NCBI RefSeq assembly: GCF_009469615.1
Contig: NZ_SSXX01000005.1
Location: 62,001 to 126,000, forward strand
Length of the DNA stretch: 64,000 bases
DNA from: Dechloromonas sp. H13
GTDB taxonomy: Bacteria; Pseudomonadota; Gammaproteobacteria; Burkholderiales; Rhodocyclaceae
Direction: 5' to 3'
Shown here: positions 39,532 to 50,744 of the stretch, piece by piece
How the letters are laid out: the number at the start of each line of letters is the position of its first letter
Numbering within the stretch: position 1 is the stretch's first letter
Made by a program: the position numbers and the translations under genes
The notes under the pieces: generated by a model
Told to the model about the DNA's origin: nothing
The model's input: the letters and a program-made list of their open reading frames with translations, nothing else
The model's database searches: none

Positions 39532-40833
39532 ATGGTTCCACACCTCACCACCGCCCTCACCGGCCCCCTGCTCGAACTTGAGCGCCGCTTCCTCGCCGCC
39601 AGCCCGCAGATCGAGCACTGGCTGCGCGGCCAGTGGCAGGAGCACACGCCGCCCTTCTATTCCTCGTGCGACCTGCGCAATTCCGGCTTCAAGCTGGCGC
39701 CGGTCGACACCAACCTGTTCCCCGGCGGCTTCAACAATCTCAACCCGGCCTTCCTGCCGCTGTGCGTGCACGCGGCGATGAGCGCCATCGAGAAGATCTG
39801 CCCGGACGCGCGCAACCTGTTGCTGATCCCGGAAAACCACACGCGCAACCTGTTCTACCTGCAGAACGTCGCGCAGATCGCCGCCATCCTCAAGCAGACC
39901 GGGCTCAACGTGCGCATCGGCTCGCTGCTGCCGGACATCGTGCAGCCGACGCCGGTCGAGTTGCCGAACGGCCAGACGCTCCTGCTCGAACCGCTGGTGC
40001 GTAGCCAGTACCGCCTCGGGCTGGACGGCTTCGACCCGTGCGCCATCCTGCTCAACAACGACCTCTCGGCCGGCATTCCGGAAATCCTGGAGAACCTGCA
40101 CGAGCAGTTCGTCCTGCCGCCGCTGCACGCCGGCTGGGCGGTGCGCCGCAAATCCAACCACTTCGCCGCCTACGACCAGGTCGCCAACGACTTCGCCCGC
40201 GAAATCGGCATCGACCCGTGGCGCATCAACCCCGCCTTCTCGGTCTGCCGCAGCGTCAATTTCCACGAGCGCCAGGGCGAGGAATGCCTGGCCGCCAACG
40301 TCGCCGCCGTACTCGACATGGTGCGCGAAAAGTACCGCGAATACGAGATCGACGAAAAACCCTACGTCGTCGTCAAGGCCGACGCCGGCACCTACGGCAT
40401 GGGCGTCATGACGGTGCGCGACGCCGACGAGGTGATCGCCCTCAACCGCAAGCAGCGCAACAAGATGAGCGTCGTCAAGGAGGGCCTGGAGGTCTCCGAG
40501 GTGCTGATCCAGGAAGGCGTCCATTCCTTCGAGACGCTCAACGACGCGGTCGCCGAGCCGGTCATCTACATGATCGACCGCTACGTCGTCGGCGGCTTCT
40601 ACCGCGTCCATACCGGGCGCGGCAAGGACGAGAACCTCAACGCCCCGGGCATGCATTTCGAACCGCTGGCCTTCGAGACCGGCTGCAACCTGCCCGACTA
40701 CCGTTGCGGCAACCCGGATTCGCCGCCCAACCGCTTCTACGCCTACGGCGTCGTCGGCCGTCTCGCCTGCCTGGCGGCGGCCGTCGAACTCGAACGCTCG
40801 GCGCCCGAAAGCGCGCTGGCCCTCGTCGAGTGA
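39532..40833 (+). CDS. gshA: Glutamate-cysteine ligase (proteobacterial GshA, Acidithiobacillus type)
   Basis: 433 residues. It is not related to the E. coli GshA in length or start. It matches the TIGR02049-type ligase of betaproteobacteria and Acidithiobacillus, with RRFLAASPQIEHWLRGQW, SSCDLRNSGFKLAPVDTNLFPGGFNNL and VVVKADAGTYGMGVMTVRD (ATP-grasp-like). It makes gamma-glutamylcysteine, and gshB follows directly, giving a two-gene glutathione operon. Confidence 0.88.
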   Translation: MVPHLTTALTGPLLELERRFLAASPQIEHWLRGQWQEHTPPFYSSCDLRNSGFKLAPVDTNLFPGGFNNLNPAFLPLCVHAAMSAIEKICPDARNLLLIPENHTRNLFYLQNVAQIAAILKQTGLNVRIGSLLPDIVQPTPVELPNGQTLLLEPLVRSQYRLGLDGFDPCAILLNNDLSAGIPEILENLHEQFVLPPLHAGWAVRRKSNHFAAYDQVANDFAREIGIDPWRINPAFSVCRSVNFHERQGEECLAANVAAVLDMVREKYREYEIDEKPYVVVKADAGTYGMGVMTVRDADEVIALNRKQRNKMSVVKEGLEVSEVLIQEGVHSFETLNDAVAEPVIYMIDRYVVGGFYRVHTGRGKDENLNAPGMHFEPLAFETGCNLPDYRCGNPDSPPNRFYAYGVVGRLACLAAAVELERSAPESALALVE

Positions 40834-40841
40834 GCGAGACC

Positions 40842-41852
40842 ATGCAACCCGCCGTGGTTCTCCCCACTATCGGCAGCCGGCCGCTGCGGCTGGCCTTCGT
40901 CCTCGATCCGCTGCCCGAACTGAAGGCCTGGAAGGATTCGTCGGTGGCCATGATGCGCGCCGCCCAGCACCGCGGCCACAAGGTCTCCGCCATCGAGGCG
41001 CAGACGCTGGCCTGGCGCCGGCCGGAAGGCGACCCGGCCGGCGGTGTCAGCGGACTCGCCCGCCACCTCCACCTGAGCCTGGACGAAGCCGACTGGTACC
41101 ATGAAAGCGCCCGCGAACGGCTGCCGCTGCACGCCGCCTTCGACGCGGTCGTCATGCGCCGCGACCCGCCCTTCGATTTCGAATACCTCACCGCCACCTG
41201 GCTGCTCGAACGCGCCGAAGCCGACGGCGTGCGCGTCTTCAACCGGCCGCGCGCCCTGCGCGAGCATTCGGAAAAGCTGGCCATCTGCGAATTCCCGCAG
41301 TTCGCCCCGACCACCCTGGTCAGCCGCCAGACCGACCAGCTGCAGCAATTCATCGACGACCAGCGCGATGTCATCCTCAAGCCGCTCGACGGCATGGGTG
41401 GCAGCCAGATATTCCGCGTCGGCCACGCCGACCCCAACCGCAACGTCATCATCGAGACGCTGACCCGCGAAGGCACGCGCACCATCATGGCGCAGCGCTT
41501 CCTGCCCGAGATTACCGCCGGCGACAAGCGCATCCTGCTCATCGCCGGGCAGCCGGCGCCCTTCTGCCTGGCGCGCATCCCCAAGGCCGGCGAGACGCGC
41601 GGCAACCTGGCCACCGGCGGCACCGGCGTCGCGCAGCCGCTGTCGCCGCGCGACCGCGAGATCGCCGAAGCGCTCGGGCCGCTGCTCGCCGCCCGTGGCC
41701 TGCTGCTGGTCGGCCTCGACGTGATCGGCGACTGGCTGACCGAAATCAACGTCACCAGCCCGACCTGCATGGTCGAGATCCGCGAGCAGACCGGCTTCGA
41801 CGCCGCGGCCGCCTTCATCGCCGCCCTCGAGGAGGCATGCGCGCCCTCCTGA
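40842..41852 (+). CDS. gshB: Glutathione synthetase GshB
   Basis: 336 residues with ATP-grasp features: FVLDPLPELKAWKDSS at the N-terminus, VILKPLDGMGGSQIFRV, IMAQRFLPEITAGDKRILLI and DWLTEINVTSPTCMVEI. It adds glycine to gamma-glutamylcysteine. Start ATG 40842 lies eight bases after the gshA stop. The end overlaps apbE by 16 bases. Confidence 0.95.
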   Translation: MQPAVVLPTIGSRPLRLAFVLDPLPELKAWKDSSVAMMRAAQHRGHKVSAIEAQTLAWRRPEGDPAGGVSGLARHLHLSLDEADWYHESARERLPLHAAFDAVVMRRDPPFDFEYLTATWLLERAEADGVRVFNRPRALREHSEKLAICEFPQFAPTTLVSRQTDQLQQFIDDQRDVILKPLDGMGGSQIFRVGHADPNRNVIIETLTREGTRTIMAQRFLPEITAGDKRILLIAGQPAPFCLARIPKAGETRGNLATGGTGVAQPLSPRDREIAEALGPLLAARGLLLVGLDVIGDWLTEINVTSPTCMVEIREQTGFDAAAAFIAALEEACAPS

Positions 41853-42865
41853 TCCTCGCCGCCGCGCTGTTGCTCGCCGCCTGCGGCCGCACGCCGCTGC
41901 AGGAGCAGCAGGCCTACGTCTTCGGCACCCGCGTCGAGGTGCTGGTGGTCAGCGCCGACCCGGCACAAGGACGGCAGGCGATCGCCGCCGTGCTGCGCGA
42001 GTTCGACCGCCTGCACCGCGCCTACCACGCCTGGCAGCCCTCCGAACTGACGACCCTGAATTCAGCCCTGGGCGAGGGTCGACCGCAAACGGTGACACCG
42101 GAGCTGGCCGCCTTCGTCGGCGAGGCGCAGGCGCTGTCCAAGCGGGGCGACTACCTGTTCGATCCCGGCATCGGCCGGCTGATCAAGCTGTGGGGCTTCC
42201 AGTCCGACGAATTCAAGGCCGAATTGCCGCCGGAAGACGAGATCAGGCGCTGGCTGGCACAAAAGCCGTCGATCGCCGACATCACCATCGACGGCACCAC
42301 CATCCGCAGCCGCAACCGCGCCGTGGCGCTCGATTTCGGCGGCTACCTGAAGGGCGTCGCCCTCGACCGCGCCGCCGCCATCCTGCGCCAACAGGGCATC
42401 CACAACGCGCTGATCAACATCGGTGGCAACGTCATGGCGCTCGGCAGCAAGGAAGGCAAGAAATGGCGGGTCGGCATCCAGCACCCGCGCCAGCCCGGGC
42501 CGCTGGCCACGGTGACGCTCGACGACGGCGAAGCGATCGGTACTTCCGGCGACTACCAGCGCTTCTTCGAAATCGGCGACCGCCGCTACGCCCACCTGCT
42601 CGACCCGCGCAGCGGCTACCCGGCCGACCACACGCAGGCGGTCACCATCCTCATCCCGGCCGGCCCGCGCGCCGGCACGCTGTCGGACGCCGCCTCCAAG
42701 CCGATCTTCATCGCCGGCCCCGAGGCCTGGCGCGCAATGGCCGAAAGGATGGAAATCGGCCTCGTTTTGCGCGTCGACCGCGACAGCCGAGTGTTCGTCA
42801 CCGAAGCGCTGCATCGGCGCCTCGAATTCATCGGCCAGCCGCCGCCGCTCACCGTCGTGCCCTGA
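41837..42865 (+). CDS. apbE: FAD:protein FMN transferase ApbE (lipoprotein)
   Basis: 342 residues. A lipoprotein signal ends LLAAC (Cys 16). ApbE features include YVFGTRVEVLV, the FAD-site segments LDFGGYLKGVALD and ALINIGGNVMALG, SGDYQRFFE and the Mg-binding GTLSDAASKPIFI. It covalently attaches FMN to threonine in Nqr/Rnf-type subunits, acting in the periplasm. Coupled to gshB and followed immediately by the sirtuin gene; any functional link is unclear. Confidence 0.93.
   Translation: MRALLILAAALLLAACGRTPLQEQQAYVFGTRVEVLVVSADPAQGRQAIAAVLREFDRLHRAYHAWQPSELTTLNSALGEGRPQTVTPELAAFVGEAQALSKRGDYLFDPGIGRLIKLWGFQSDEFKAELPPEDEIRRWLAQKPSIADITIDGTTIRSRNRAVALDFGGYLKGVALDRAAAILRQQGIHNALINIGGNVMALGSKEGKKWRVGIQHPRQPGPLATVTLDDGEAIGTSGDYQRFFEIGDRRYAHLLDPRSGYPADHTQAVTILIPAGPRAGTLSDAASKPIFIAGPEAWRAMAERMEIGLVLRVDRDSRVFVTEALHRRLEFIGQPPPLTVVP
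42058..42086 (-). repeat. GCGGTCGAC element, first copy in apbE
   Basis: Reverse core GTCGACCGC at 42078-42086; A/T tract GAATT at 42058-42062. The core is read in a third phase (Gly-Arg-Pro). Confidence 0.5.
42753..42781 (-). repeat. GCGGTCGAC element, second copy in apbE
   Basis: Reverse core GTCGACCGC at 42773-42781, tracts AAAT (42753-42756) and TTTT (42765-42768). Read LRVDRDS, as in fmt. Confidence 0.75.
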
Positions 42866-43681
42866 ATGGACGCCGCCCTCGCCCGCGCCGCGCGCTGGCT
42901 ACGCGCTGCCGACGGCCTGTTGATCAGCGCGGGCGCCGGCATGGGCATCGACTCCGGGCTCCCCGATTTCCGCGGGCCGGGCGGCTTCTGGGCCGTCTAT
43001 CCGGCGCTCGGCAGGGCCGGCATCCGCTTCGAGGCGATCGCCAACCCCGACGCCTTCCGCCGCGACCCGCGCCTGGCCTGGGGCTTCTACGGCCACCGCC
43101 TCGCCCTCTACCGCGCTACCGCCCCGCACGCCGGCTTCGCCCTGCTGCGCAGCATCGCCGAAACAATGAGGCACGGCGCCTTCGTGTTCACCAGCAACGT
43201 CGATGGCCACTTCGCCAAGGCCGGCTTCCCGCCGCAACGCATCTGCGAAATCCACGGCTCGATCCATCACCTGCAATGTGCCGCCGGCTGCGGCGAGCAG
43301 ATCTGGGTGGCCGACGACTTCCAGCCCGTCATCGACGCCGAAAACTGCCGCCTGCTCAACGACCCGCCGCAGTGTCCGCGCTGCGGCGCGCTGGCCCGCC
43401 CGAACATCCTGATGTTCGGCGACTGGGGCTGGATCGAGCGGCGCAGCGCGCTGCAGGAGCAACGCCTCGGCCAGTGGCTGGCGACCGCGGAGCGCCCGGT
43501 AGTCATCGAAATCGGCGCCGGCACGGCCATCCCTTCGGTCCGCCACTTCTCGGAAAACTGCGGCGGCAAGCTCATCCGCATCAACCCCGGCGACCCCGAG
43601 GTGCCGGCCAACGACCAAAGCATTTCCCTGCCGCTCGGCGGCCTCGATGGCATCACCCGCCTGTGTCAGGCGTTCGCCTAA
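42866..43681 (+). CDS. Sir2-family NAD-dependent protein deacylase
   Basis: 271 residues. NAD-binding GAGMGIDSGLPDFRG, TSNVDGHFAKAGF and the catalytic His in EIHGSIHH. A four-Cys zinc site is present in CAAGCG and CPRCG, and IEIGAGTAIPSVR is in the Rossmann core. It removes acyl groups from lysines in the cytosol. The ATG abuts the apbE stop. The region between NAD motifs (GFWAVYPALGRAGIRFE) is longer than in CobB, so the subclass is uncertain. Confidence 0.9.
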   Translation: MDAALARAARWLRAADGLLISAGAGMGIDSGLPDFRGPGGFWAVYPALGRAGIRFEAIANPDAFRRDPRLAWGFYGHRLALYRATAPHAGFALLRSIAETMRHGAFVFTSNVDGHFAKAGFPPQRICEIHGSIHHLQCAAGCGEQIWVADDFQPVIDAENCRLLNDPPQCPRCGALARPNILMFGDWGWIERRSALQEQRLGQWLATAERPVVIEIGAGTAIPSVRHFSENCGGKLIRINPGDPEVPANDQSISLPLGGLDGITRLCQAFA

Positions 43682-43696
43682 TAAGCGAGCGCCTAC

Positions 43697-44149
43697 TTAG
43701 TCCGGCGCCTTCGAATCCAGGAACAGCGTCACCGGCCCGTCATTGACCAGGCTGATGGCCATGTCGGCACCGAACACCCCGGTCGCCACCGGCCGGCCCA
43801 GCGCGGCGGCCAACTTGCCGACAAAACTCGTGAACAACGGCTGCGAAACATCGCCGCGCGCCGCCCGGCTCCACGACGGCCGGTTGCCCTTCTTCGCCGA
43901 CGCGAACAGCGTGAATTGCGACACCGCCAGAATCTCGCCGCCGGCCTCCTGCACGCTGCGGTTCATCACACCTTCCGCATCGCCGAAAATGCGCATGCGC
44001 ACGATTTTCCCCGCCATCCAGTCGAGGTCGGCCTCGCCATCGGCCTCCTCGAACCCCGCCAGCACCAACAACCCGCCGCCGATTTTGCCGACAATTTCAC
44101 CGTCGACCGCAACCGACGCCTCTTTGACCCGCTGGATGACGACACGCAT
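43697..44149 (-). CDS. dtd: D-aminoacyl-tRNA deacylase Dtd
   Basis: 150 residues, canonical length. [18 protein letters not shown], the active-site [17 protein letters not shown] and the C-terminal [18 protein letters not shown] are diagnostic. It frees tRNA from mischarged D-amino acids and glycine. Convergent with the sirtuin gene. Confidence 0.96.
   Translation of the reverse strand: MRVVIQRVKEASVAVDGEIVGKIGGGLLVLAGFEEADGEADLDWMAGKIVRMRIFGDAEGVMNRSVQEAGGEILAVSQFTLFASAKKGNRPSWSRAARGDVSQPLFTSFVGKLAAALGRPVATGVFGADMAISLVNDGPVTLFLDSKAPD
44082..44110 (-). repeat. GCGGTCGAC element, copy in dtd
   Basis: Reverse core GTCGACCGC at 44102-44110 with ATTTT (44082-44086) and AATTT (44093-44097) tracts. 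Read Ala-Val-Asp on the gene strand. Confidence 0.75.
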
Positions 44150-44176
44150 CTCGTTAGCTTTCGACGAAACAACCCG

Positions 44177-45034
44177 TCAAATACCCTCAAACCAAGACTC
44201 GTCAACGCTAACTCGTTCGACAGTTTCCGTGCGAATGCCTAATGCAAATTCCTTCAACTTCTCGGCAAGTTCATCGCCATCAACGAGGTCGATCGGTGGA
44301 GCGCCATCCCGAGTCGCTTCCTTGATTGCTGCTGGCGTAAACGAACCCGTCGTAATAAAGAGGCCCTTGTCCGCCCTACCAACCATCGCACCACGGAAAT
44401 CCCGAATCTCACTTGCGGAGACGGAACCCTTATAGCGCTTGCACTGAAAGAGTACATGGAAGCTCATGAATCCATGAATCCTAGCAATACCCTTTCCGTC
44501 GATTCCCCCATCCCCAGTACGTCCGGTTACCTCGACATGAATGAAACCTGACTCACGAAGCAGTCGCTGCACCAAGCGTTCAAAACCAGCCGGGTCGAGT
44601 TTTTGGGTCAGGACGGAAGAGAGTTTTTCCTTCCATCCCTCTTGTTCAGTTAACTCTCGAGCCGTCTGATCGGCAGGCCGTTTCTTAGAACCCTCTGCCT
44701 TGTCCAAGGCGCGAACAAACCGGACAACCTCTCCAGAATCAACTGTATCCAGCCCGCGAGCCTTTTCGGTAAGCGACCAGATTCCACGGCTCGAATTTTC
44801 GAGTAATCCGAATTTCTTCAAGTATGTACGCGCCCAAGCCAAGCGATAACCAACCTCAGTTAGGCTGCTCTTTTCCGGGTCGTGGAGTTGCGCCAAGACA
44901 TCCTCAGGTAATTGCACGATATCGACAGTCTTCGAATAAATTTCCTCAACCGATCCAGATCCACCCAGCGCATTAAGAGCTGCTAGTAACGGGTTCATGA
45001 GTTCGTCAAAGGTAGGGATCGTAATTTCGGGCAC
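44177..45034 (-). CDS. mrr: Mrr-type (type IV) restriction endonuclease
   Basis: 285 residues: an N-terminal winged-helix Mrr_N domain (MPEITIPTFDELMNPLLAAL to about residue 95) and a PD-(D/E)xK nuclease of the Mrr_cat type with LVQRLLRESGF, TGRTGDGGIDGKG and FQCKRYKG. Mrr cleaves methylated foreign DNA. Base composition drops to roughly half G+C and codon choice differs visibly from both neighbours, a sign of acquisition by transfer. No methyltransferase is beside it. Confidence 0.9.
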   Translation of the reverse strand: MPEITIPTFDELMNPLLAALNALGGSGSVEEIYSKTVDIVQLPEDVLAQLHDPEKSSLTEVGYRLAWARTYLKKFGLLENSSRGIWSLTEKARGLDTVDSGEVVRFVRALDKAEGSKKRPADQTARELTEQEGWKEKLSSVLTQKLDPAGFERLVQRLLRESGFIHVEVTGRTGDGGIDGKGIARIHGFMSFHVLFQCKRYKGSVSASEIRDFRGAMVGRADKGLFITTGSFTPAAIKEATRDGAPPIDLVDGDELAEKLKEFALGIRTETVERVSVDESWFEGI

Positions 45035-45064
45035 TGATCAACTCCAGTTCATAAACTCTGCTAT

Positions 45065-45099
45065 AAAAAAAAAGAGACCCGTAAAACAGGGCCTCTCTT
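45065..45099 (-). terminator. Intrinsic terminator of gyrB
   Basis: On the minus strand, about 20 bases after the gyrB stop, AAGAGA pairs with TCTCTT (plus GGG/CCC with a two-base bulge; 45072-45080 with 45089-45099). It is followed by a run of nine T (45065-45073). It also separates gyrB transcription from mrr. Confidence 0.85.
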
Positions 45100-45117
45100 C
45101 ATGCTCTTGGTCACGGT

Positions 45118-47640
<2,523 letters not shown>

Positions 47641-47648
47641 TCAGGGTG

Positions 47649-48755
47649 TCAGATGCGCATCGGCATGACGACGTACTTGAAGCGGTCGTTGCCCGGCACC
47701 GTGATCAGGGCGCTGGAATTGGCGTCGTTGAAGCTCCAGCGGATTTCCTCGGTGTGTACGTTGTTCAGCACGTCGAGTAGATAACCGACGTTGAAGCCGA
47801 CATCGATCGGTTCGCCGGCGTAATCGACCTCGATTTCCTCCTGCGCCTCTTCCTGTTCGGCGTTGGCGGCGATCAGCTTGAGGCTGTTCTCGCCGAGCAC
47901 GACGCGCACGCCGCGGAATTTCTCGTTGGTCAGGATCGCCGCCCGCTGCATGGCCTGGGTCAGCGTCTGGCGACCGACCGTCAGGTGATTGCGCAGGCTG
48001 CTCGGCACCACCCGCTCGTAATCCGGAAACTTGCCGTCGATCAGCTTGGAAACCAGCACCACGGAGCCGAATGCGAAACGCACCTGGTTCGGGGCGAGCG
48101 TAATGTTCAGTGCGTCGTCGCTGTCGACCAGCAGGCGGTTCAGTTCGAGCACCGTCTTGCGCGGCAGGATCATTTCCTGACGCGGCAACTCGGCTTCGAT
48201 CTCGACGCTGGCGAAGGCCAGGCGATGGCCATCGGTCGCCACGGCGCGCAGTTCCTTGCCTTCGACCAGCAGCAGCAGGCCGTTCAGGTAATAGCGGACA
48301 TCCTGCGCCGCCATGCTGTACTGCGTCTTGGCGATCAACTGGCGGAAGGCCTTCTGCGAGATCGTGAACTGCCGGGTTTCGCCCTCGCTGATCGTCATGC
48401 GTGGAAAATCGTCCGCCGGCAGGGTCTGCAGGCTGAAGCGGCTCTTGCCGGCGCGCACCTGCAGACGCTTGTCTTCCAGCACCAGGCTGACTTCCGAGTT
48501 GTCCGACAGTGAACGCAGGATTTCCTGCAGCTTGCGCGCGCCGACCGTCACCGCGCCATCGCCGTCGCCGCCTGCCCCGGCGGTGGCCGTGGTGATCTGG
48601 ATCTCGATGTCGGTCGCCAGCAGGGTCAGCTTGTCGCCCTTCTTTTCCAGCAGCACGTTGGAAAGGATCGGCAGCGTGTGCCGCCGTTCGACGATTCCCG
48701 ACACAGACTGCAGCGGGGCCAGGAGCGTGTCTCTATGGGTTTTAATAAGAACCAT
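47649..48755 (-). CDS. dnaN: DNA polymerase III beta sliding clamp
   Basis: 368 residues, three clamp domains. LLAPLQSVSGIVERRHTLPILSN is split here by domain start; GKFPDYERVVP and the C-terminal VVMPMRI are diagnostic. It tethers the replicative polymerase. It lies between dnaA and gyrB, the conserved origin order. Confidence 0.98.
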   Translation of the reverse strand: MVLIKTHRDTLLAPLQSVSGIVERRHTLPILSNVLLEKKGDKLTLLATDIEIQITTATAGAGGDGDGAVTVGARKLQEILRSLSDNSEVSLVLEDKRLQVRAGKSRFSLQTLPADDFPRMTISEGETRQFTISQKAFRQLIAKTQYSMAAQDVRYYLNGLLLLVEGKELRAVATDGHRLAFASVEIEAELPRQEMILPRKTVLELNRLLVDSDDALNITLAPNQVRFAFGSVVLVSKLIDGKFPDYERVVPSSLRNHLTVGRQTLTQAMQRAAILTNEKFRGVRVVLGENSLKLIAANAEQEEAQEEIEVDYAGEPIDVGFNVGYLLDVLNNVHTEEIRWSFNDANSSALITVPGNDRFKYVVMPMRI

Positions 48756-48965
48756 AAGTTAAATTCCTAAGTTGACTACATCGGGAACAAGTCTGTGGAT
48801 AAGATAAACAAGTTGTTTATTTTCATGTAGTTAGTTGTTATTTCAGGCTCTGTGCAAGGCACTGCTTTGCCTGTGGGCGAATTCTGGACAATTTTCCCAC
48901 AAAGCGGAAATCCCCGGTTGGCCCACAATCGGCTGACAGTATCCGCACAGGCTTATCAACAGCTT
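48756..48965. other. dnaA-dnaN intergenic region, origin candidate
   Basis: 210 bp, more A/T-rich than its surroundings at the dnaN side. DnaA-box-like sites are TGTGGATAA (48794-48802, perfect), TTTCCCACA (about 48893-48901) and TTATCAACA (48953-48961). It must also hold the dnaN promoter unless dnaN is read through from dnaA. Whether replication starts here or upstream of dnaA cannot be decided by eye. Confidence 0.5.
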
Positions 48966-50357
48966 TCACCCCTTCAGCACCTGCAGCAGCACGTGCAGGT
49001 CATGATTGAGTTCGCTTTCCTTGAGGCGCAGCGATTCGATGGTCTTGACCGCATGGATGACCGTGGTGTGATCGCGGCCGCCGAAGGCGTCGCCGATTTC
49101 CGGGTAGCTGTGCGAGGTGACTTCGCGACACAGCCACATGGCCAGTTGGCGCGGCCGCGTGACGGCACGCTTGCGGTTCTTGGAAAAGAAATCGGCGACC
49201 TTGATCTTGTAATAGTCGGCTACCGTCTTCTGGATGTTGTCGATGCCGACGTTGCGCACCGAGCCGATGAGATCCTTGAGCGCCTCCTTGGCGAGGTCGA
49301 GGGCGATGACGCGGCCGTGGAAGGAGGAATAGGCGAGCACCTTCTTGAGTGCGCCTTCCAGTTCGCGGACATTGGAACGCAGGTGCTTGGCGATGAAGAA
49401 GGCGACCTCGTCGTCGAGCTGCAGGCCCTCGGCCTCGGCCTTCTTCTTCAGGATGGCGACGCGCATCTCGAGTTCCGGCGGCTCGATCTGGACCGTCAGG
49501 CCCCAGTCGAAGCGGGTCACCAGGCGGTCATCGAGGCCGTTGATGTCCTTCGGATAGGTGTCGCAGGTGATGATGATCTGCTTGCGCGCCTCGATCAGGG
49601 CGTTGAAGAGGAAGAAGAATTCCTCCTGCGAGCGGTTCTTGCCGTTGAAGAACTGGACGTCGTCGAGCAGCAGCACGTCGAGCGTGCGGTAGGTGCGCTT
49701 GAAGGTGTCGAAGGATTTCTGCTGGTAGGCGCGTACGACGTCCGAGTAGTAGTCCTCGGCATGCACGTAGCGGACAATCTTGTCCGGGTTTTCGCCAACG
49801 ATGGTATTGCCGATGGCGTGGATCAGATGGGTCTTGCCGAGGCCGGCGCCGCCGTAGATGAACAGCGGGTTGTAGGCGCCGCCGGGGTTGTTCGCGACCT
49901 GAACGGCGGCGGCGCGGGCGAGGTCGTTGGCCTTGCCGACGACCAGGGTGTCGAAGGTGAACGCCGGGAAGAGGCGCGATTTTTCGTAGGTGTTGGCCTT
50001 GCCTGGCGCCTTGCCGGGGCTCGGCGCCACCGGTGCGGCCGGGGCCGTCGCGACCGTTGCCGGTTCCGGGCCGGCGGAGCGCGCGTTGCCGTTGCTAGCG
50101 CTGCCCCCCTTGCCGCCGTCGATGACCAGCGAAATGCTGACCGGCCCGCTGAAGAAGGCGCGGCTGTAGTCCTCGATGCGCGTCAGGTAGCGGTCGCGCA
50201 CCCACTTCATGATGAAGCCGTTGGGAGCGATCAGCCGCAACCCTTCGAGCGGCTGGCTTTCCCCTTCGAGGCGCAGCGGCTTGATCCAGGTATTGAACTG
50301 CTGCACAGGCAATTCCTGTTCGAAACGCTGCAAGCAGGATTCCCAAAAACCGGCCAT
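48966..50357 (-). CDS. dnaA: Chromosomal replication initiator DnaA
   Basis: 463 residues from ATG 50357 (MAGFWESCLQRFEQELP). Domain I, a Pro/Ala-rich linker (about 95 to 130), AAA+ domain (GGAGLGKTHL, LLLDDVQFF) and domain IV with the DnaA signature GGRDHTTVIHAVKTIE. The ribosome site GGAGGAG is closer to two in-frame TTG codons just upstream (50363 and 50366), so the true start may be a TTG three residues earlier. Confidence 0.97.
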   Translation of the reverse strand: MAGFWESCLQRFEQELPVQQFNTWIKPLRLEGESQPLEGLRLIAPNGFIMKWVRDRYLTRIEDYSRAFFSGPVSISLVIDGGKGGSASNGNARSAGPEPATVATAPAAPVAPSPGKAPGKANTYEKSRLFPAFTFDTLVVGKANDLARAAAVQVANNPGGAYNPLFIYGGAGLGKTHLIHAIGNTIVGENPDKIVRYVHAEDYYSDVVRAYQQKSFDTFKRTYRTLDVLLLDDVQFFNGKNRSQEEFFFLFNALIEARKQIIITCDTYPKDINGLDDRLVTRFDWGLTVQIEPPELEMRVAILKKKAEAEGLQLDDEVAFFIAKHLRSNVRELEGALKKVLAYSSFHGRVIALDLAKEALKDLIGSVRNVGIDNIQKTVADYYKIKVADFFSKNRKRAVTRPRQLAMWLCREVTSHSYPEIGDAFGGRDHTTVIHAVKTIESLRLKESELNHDLHVLLQVLKG

Positions 50358-50592
50358 CGCCAACAATACTCCTCCCCGCGCAGGCAAAAAATTGCTGGCG
50401 GTTTTATTAACTACATGATTCAGTGGAATTTTTTACAAAATCGCGGGACGGCCGGCGGGCCGTGTGCGAAACCCGGATTCTACCCCTGCCCCGGCAAGTT
50501 ATCCACAGCTTTCGGAAATAATTGATCTTGACAGGACGGGTCGAAACACGGTGTAATTGCGCGTTTTTCTTAGCACATCAAGGGATTACCAC
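50358..50592. other. dnaA-rpmH divergent region, origin candidate
   Basis: 235 bp. Next to dnaA is an A/T-rich stretch (about 50385-50445), then a GC-rich patch, then a perfect DnaA box TTATCCACA (50499-50507) and the rpmH promoter. Gene direction flips here from leftward to rightward, as expected at an origin. Confidence 0.5.
50528..50557 (+). promoter_or_regulatory. Sigma-70 promoter of rpmH
   Basis: TTGACA (50528-50533), an 18-base spacer and TGTAAT (50552-50557), about 36 bases upstream of the rpmH start codon. A near-consensus -35 suits a strongly expressed ribosomal protein gene. The DnaA box at 50499 lies just upstream. Confidence 0.75.
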
Positions 50593-50727
50593 ATGAAACG
50601 CACGTATCAACCGTCGGTCGTGCGCCGCAAGCGCACCCATGGCTTCCTGGTTCGTATGCGCACCAAGGGTGGCCGCGCAGTCATCGCTGCTCGCCGCGCC
50701 AAGGGTCGCGCCCGTCTGGCCGTTTAA
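50593..50727 (+). CDS. rpmH: 50S ribosomal protein L34
   Basis: 44 residues, [20 protein letters not shown] and onward, ending ARLAV. The sequence and length are canonical for L34. It lies at the head of the rpmH-rnpA-yidD-yidC-mnmE operon. Confidence 0.98.
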   Translation: MKRTYQPSVVRRKRTHGFLVRMRTKGGRAVIAARRAKGRARLAV

Positions 50728-50744
50728 GCCGGACGTTCGGCGGG

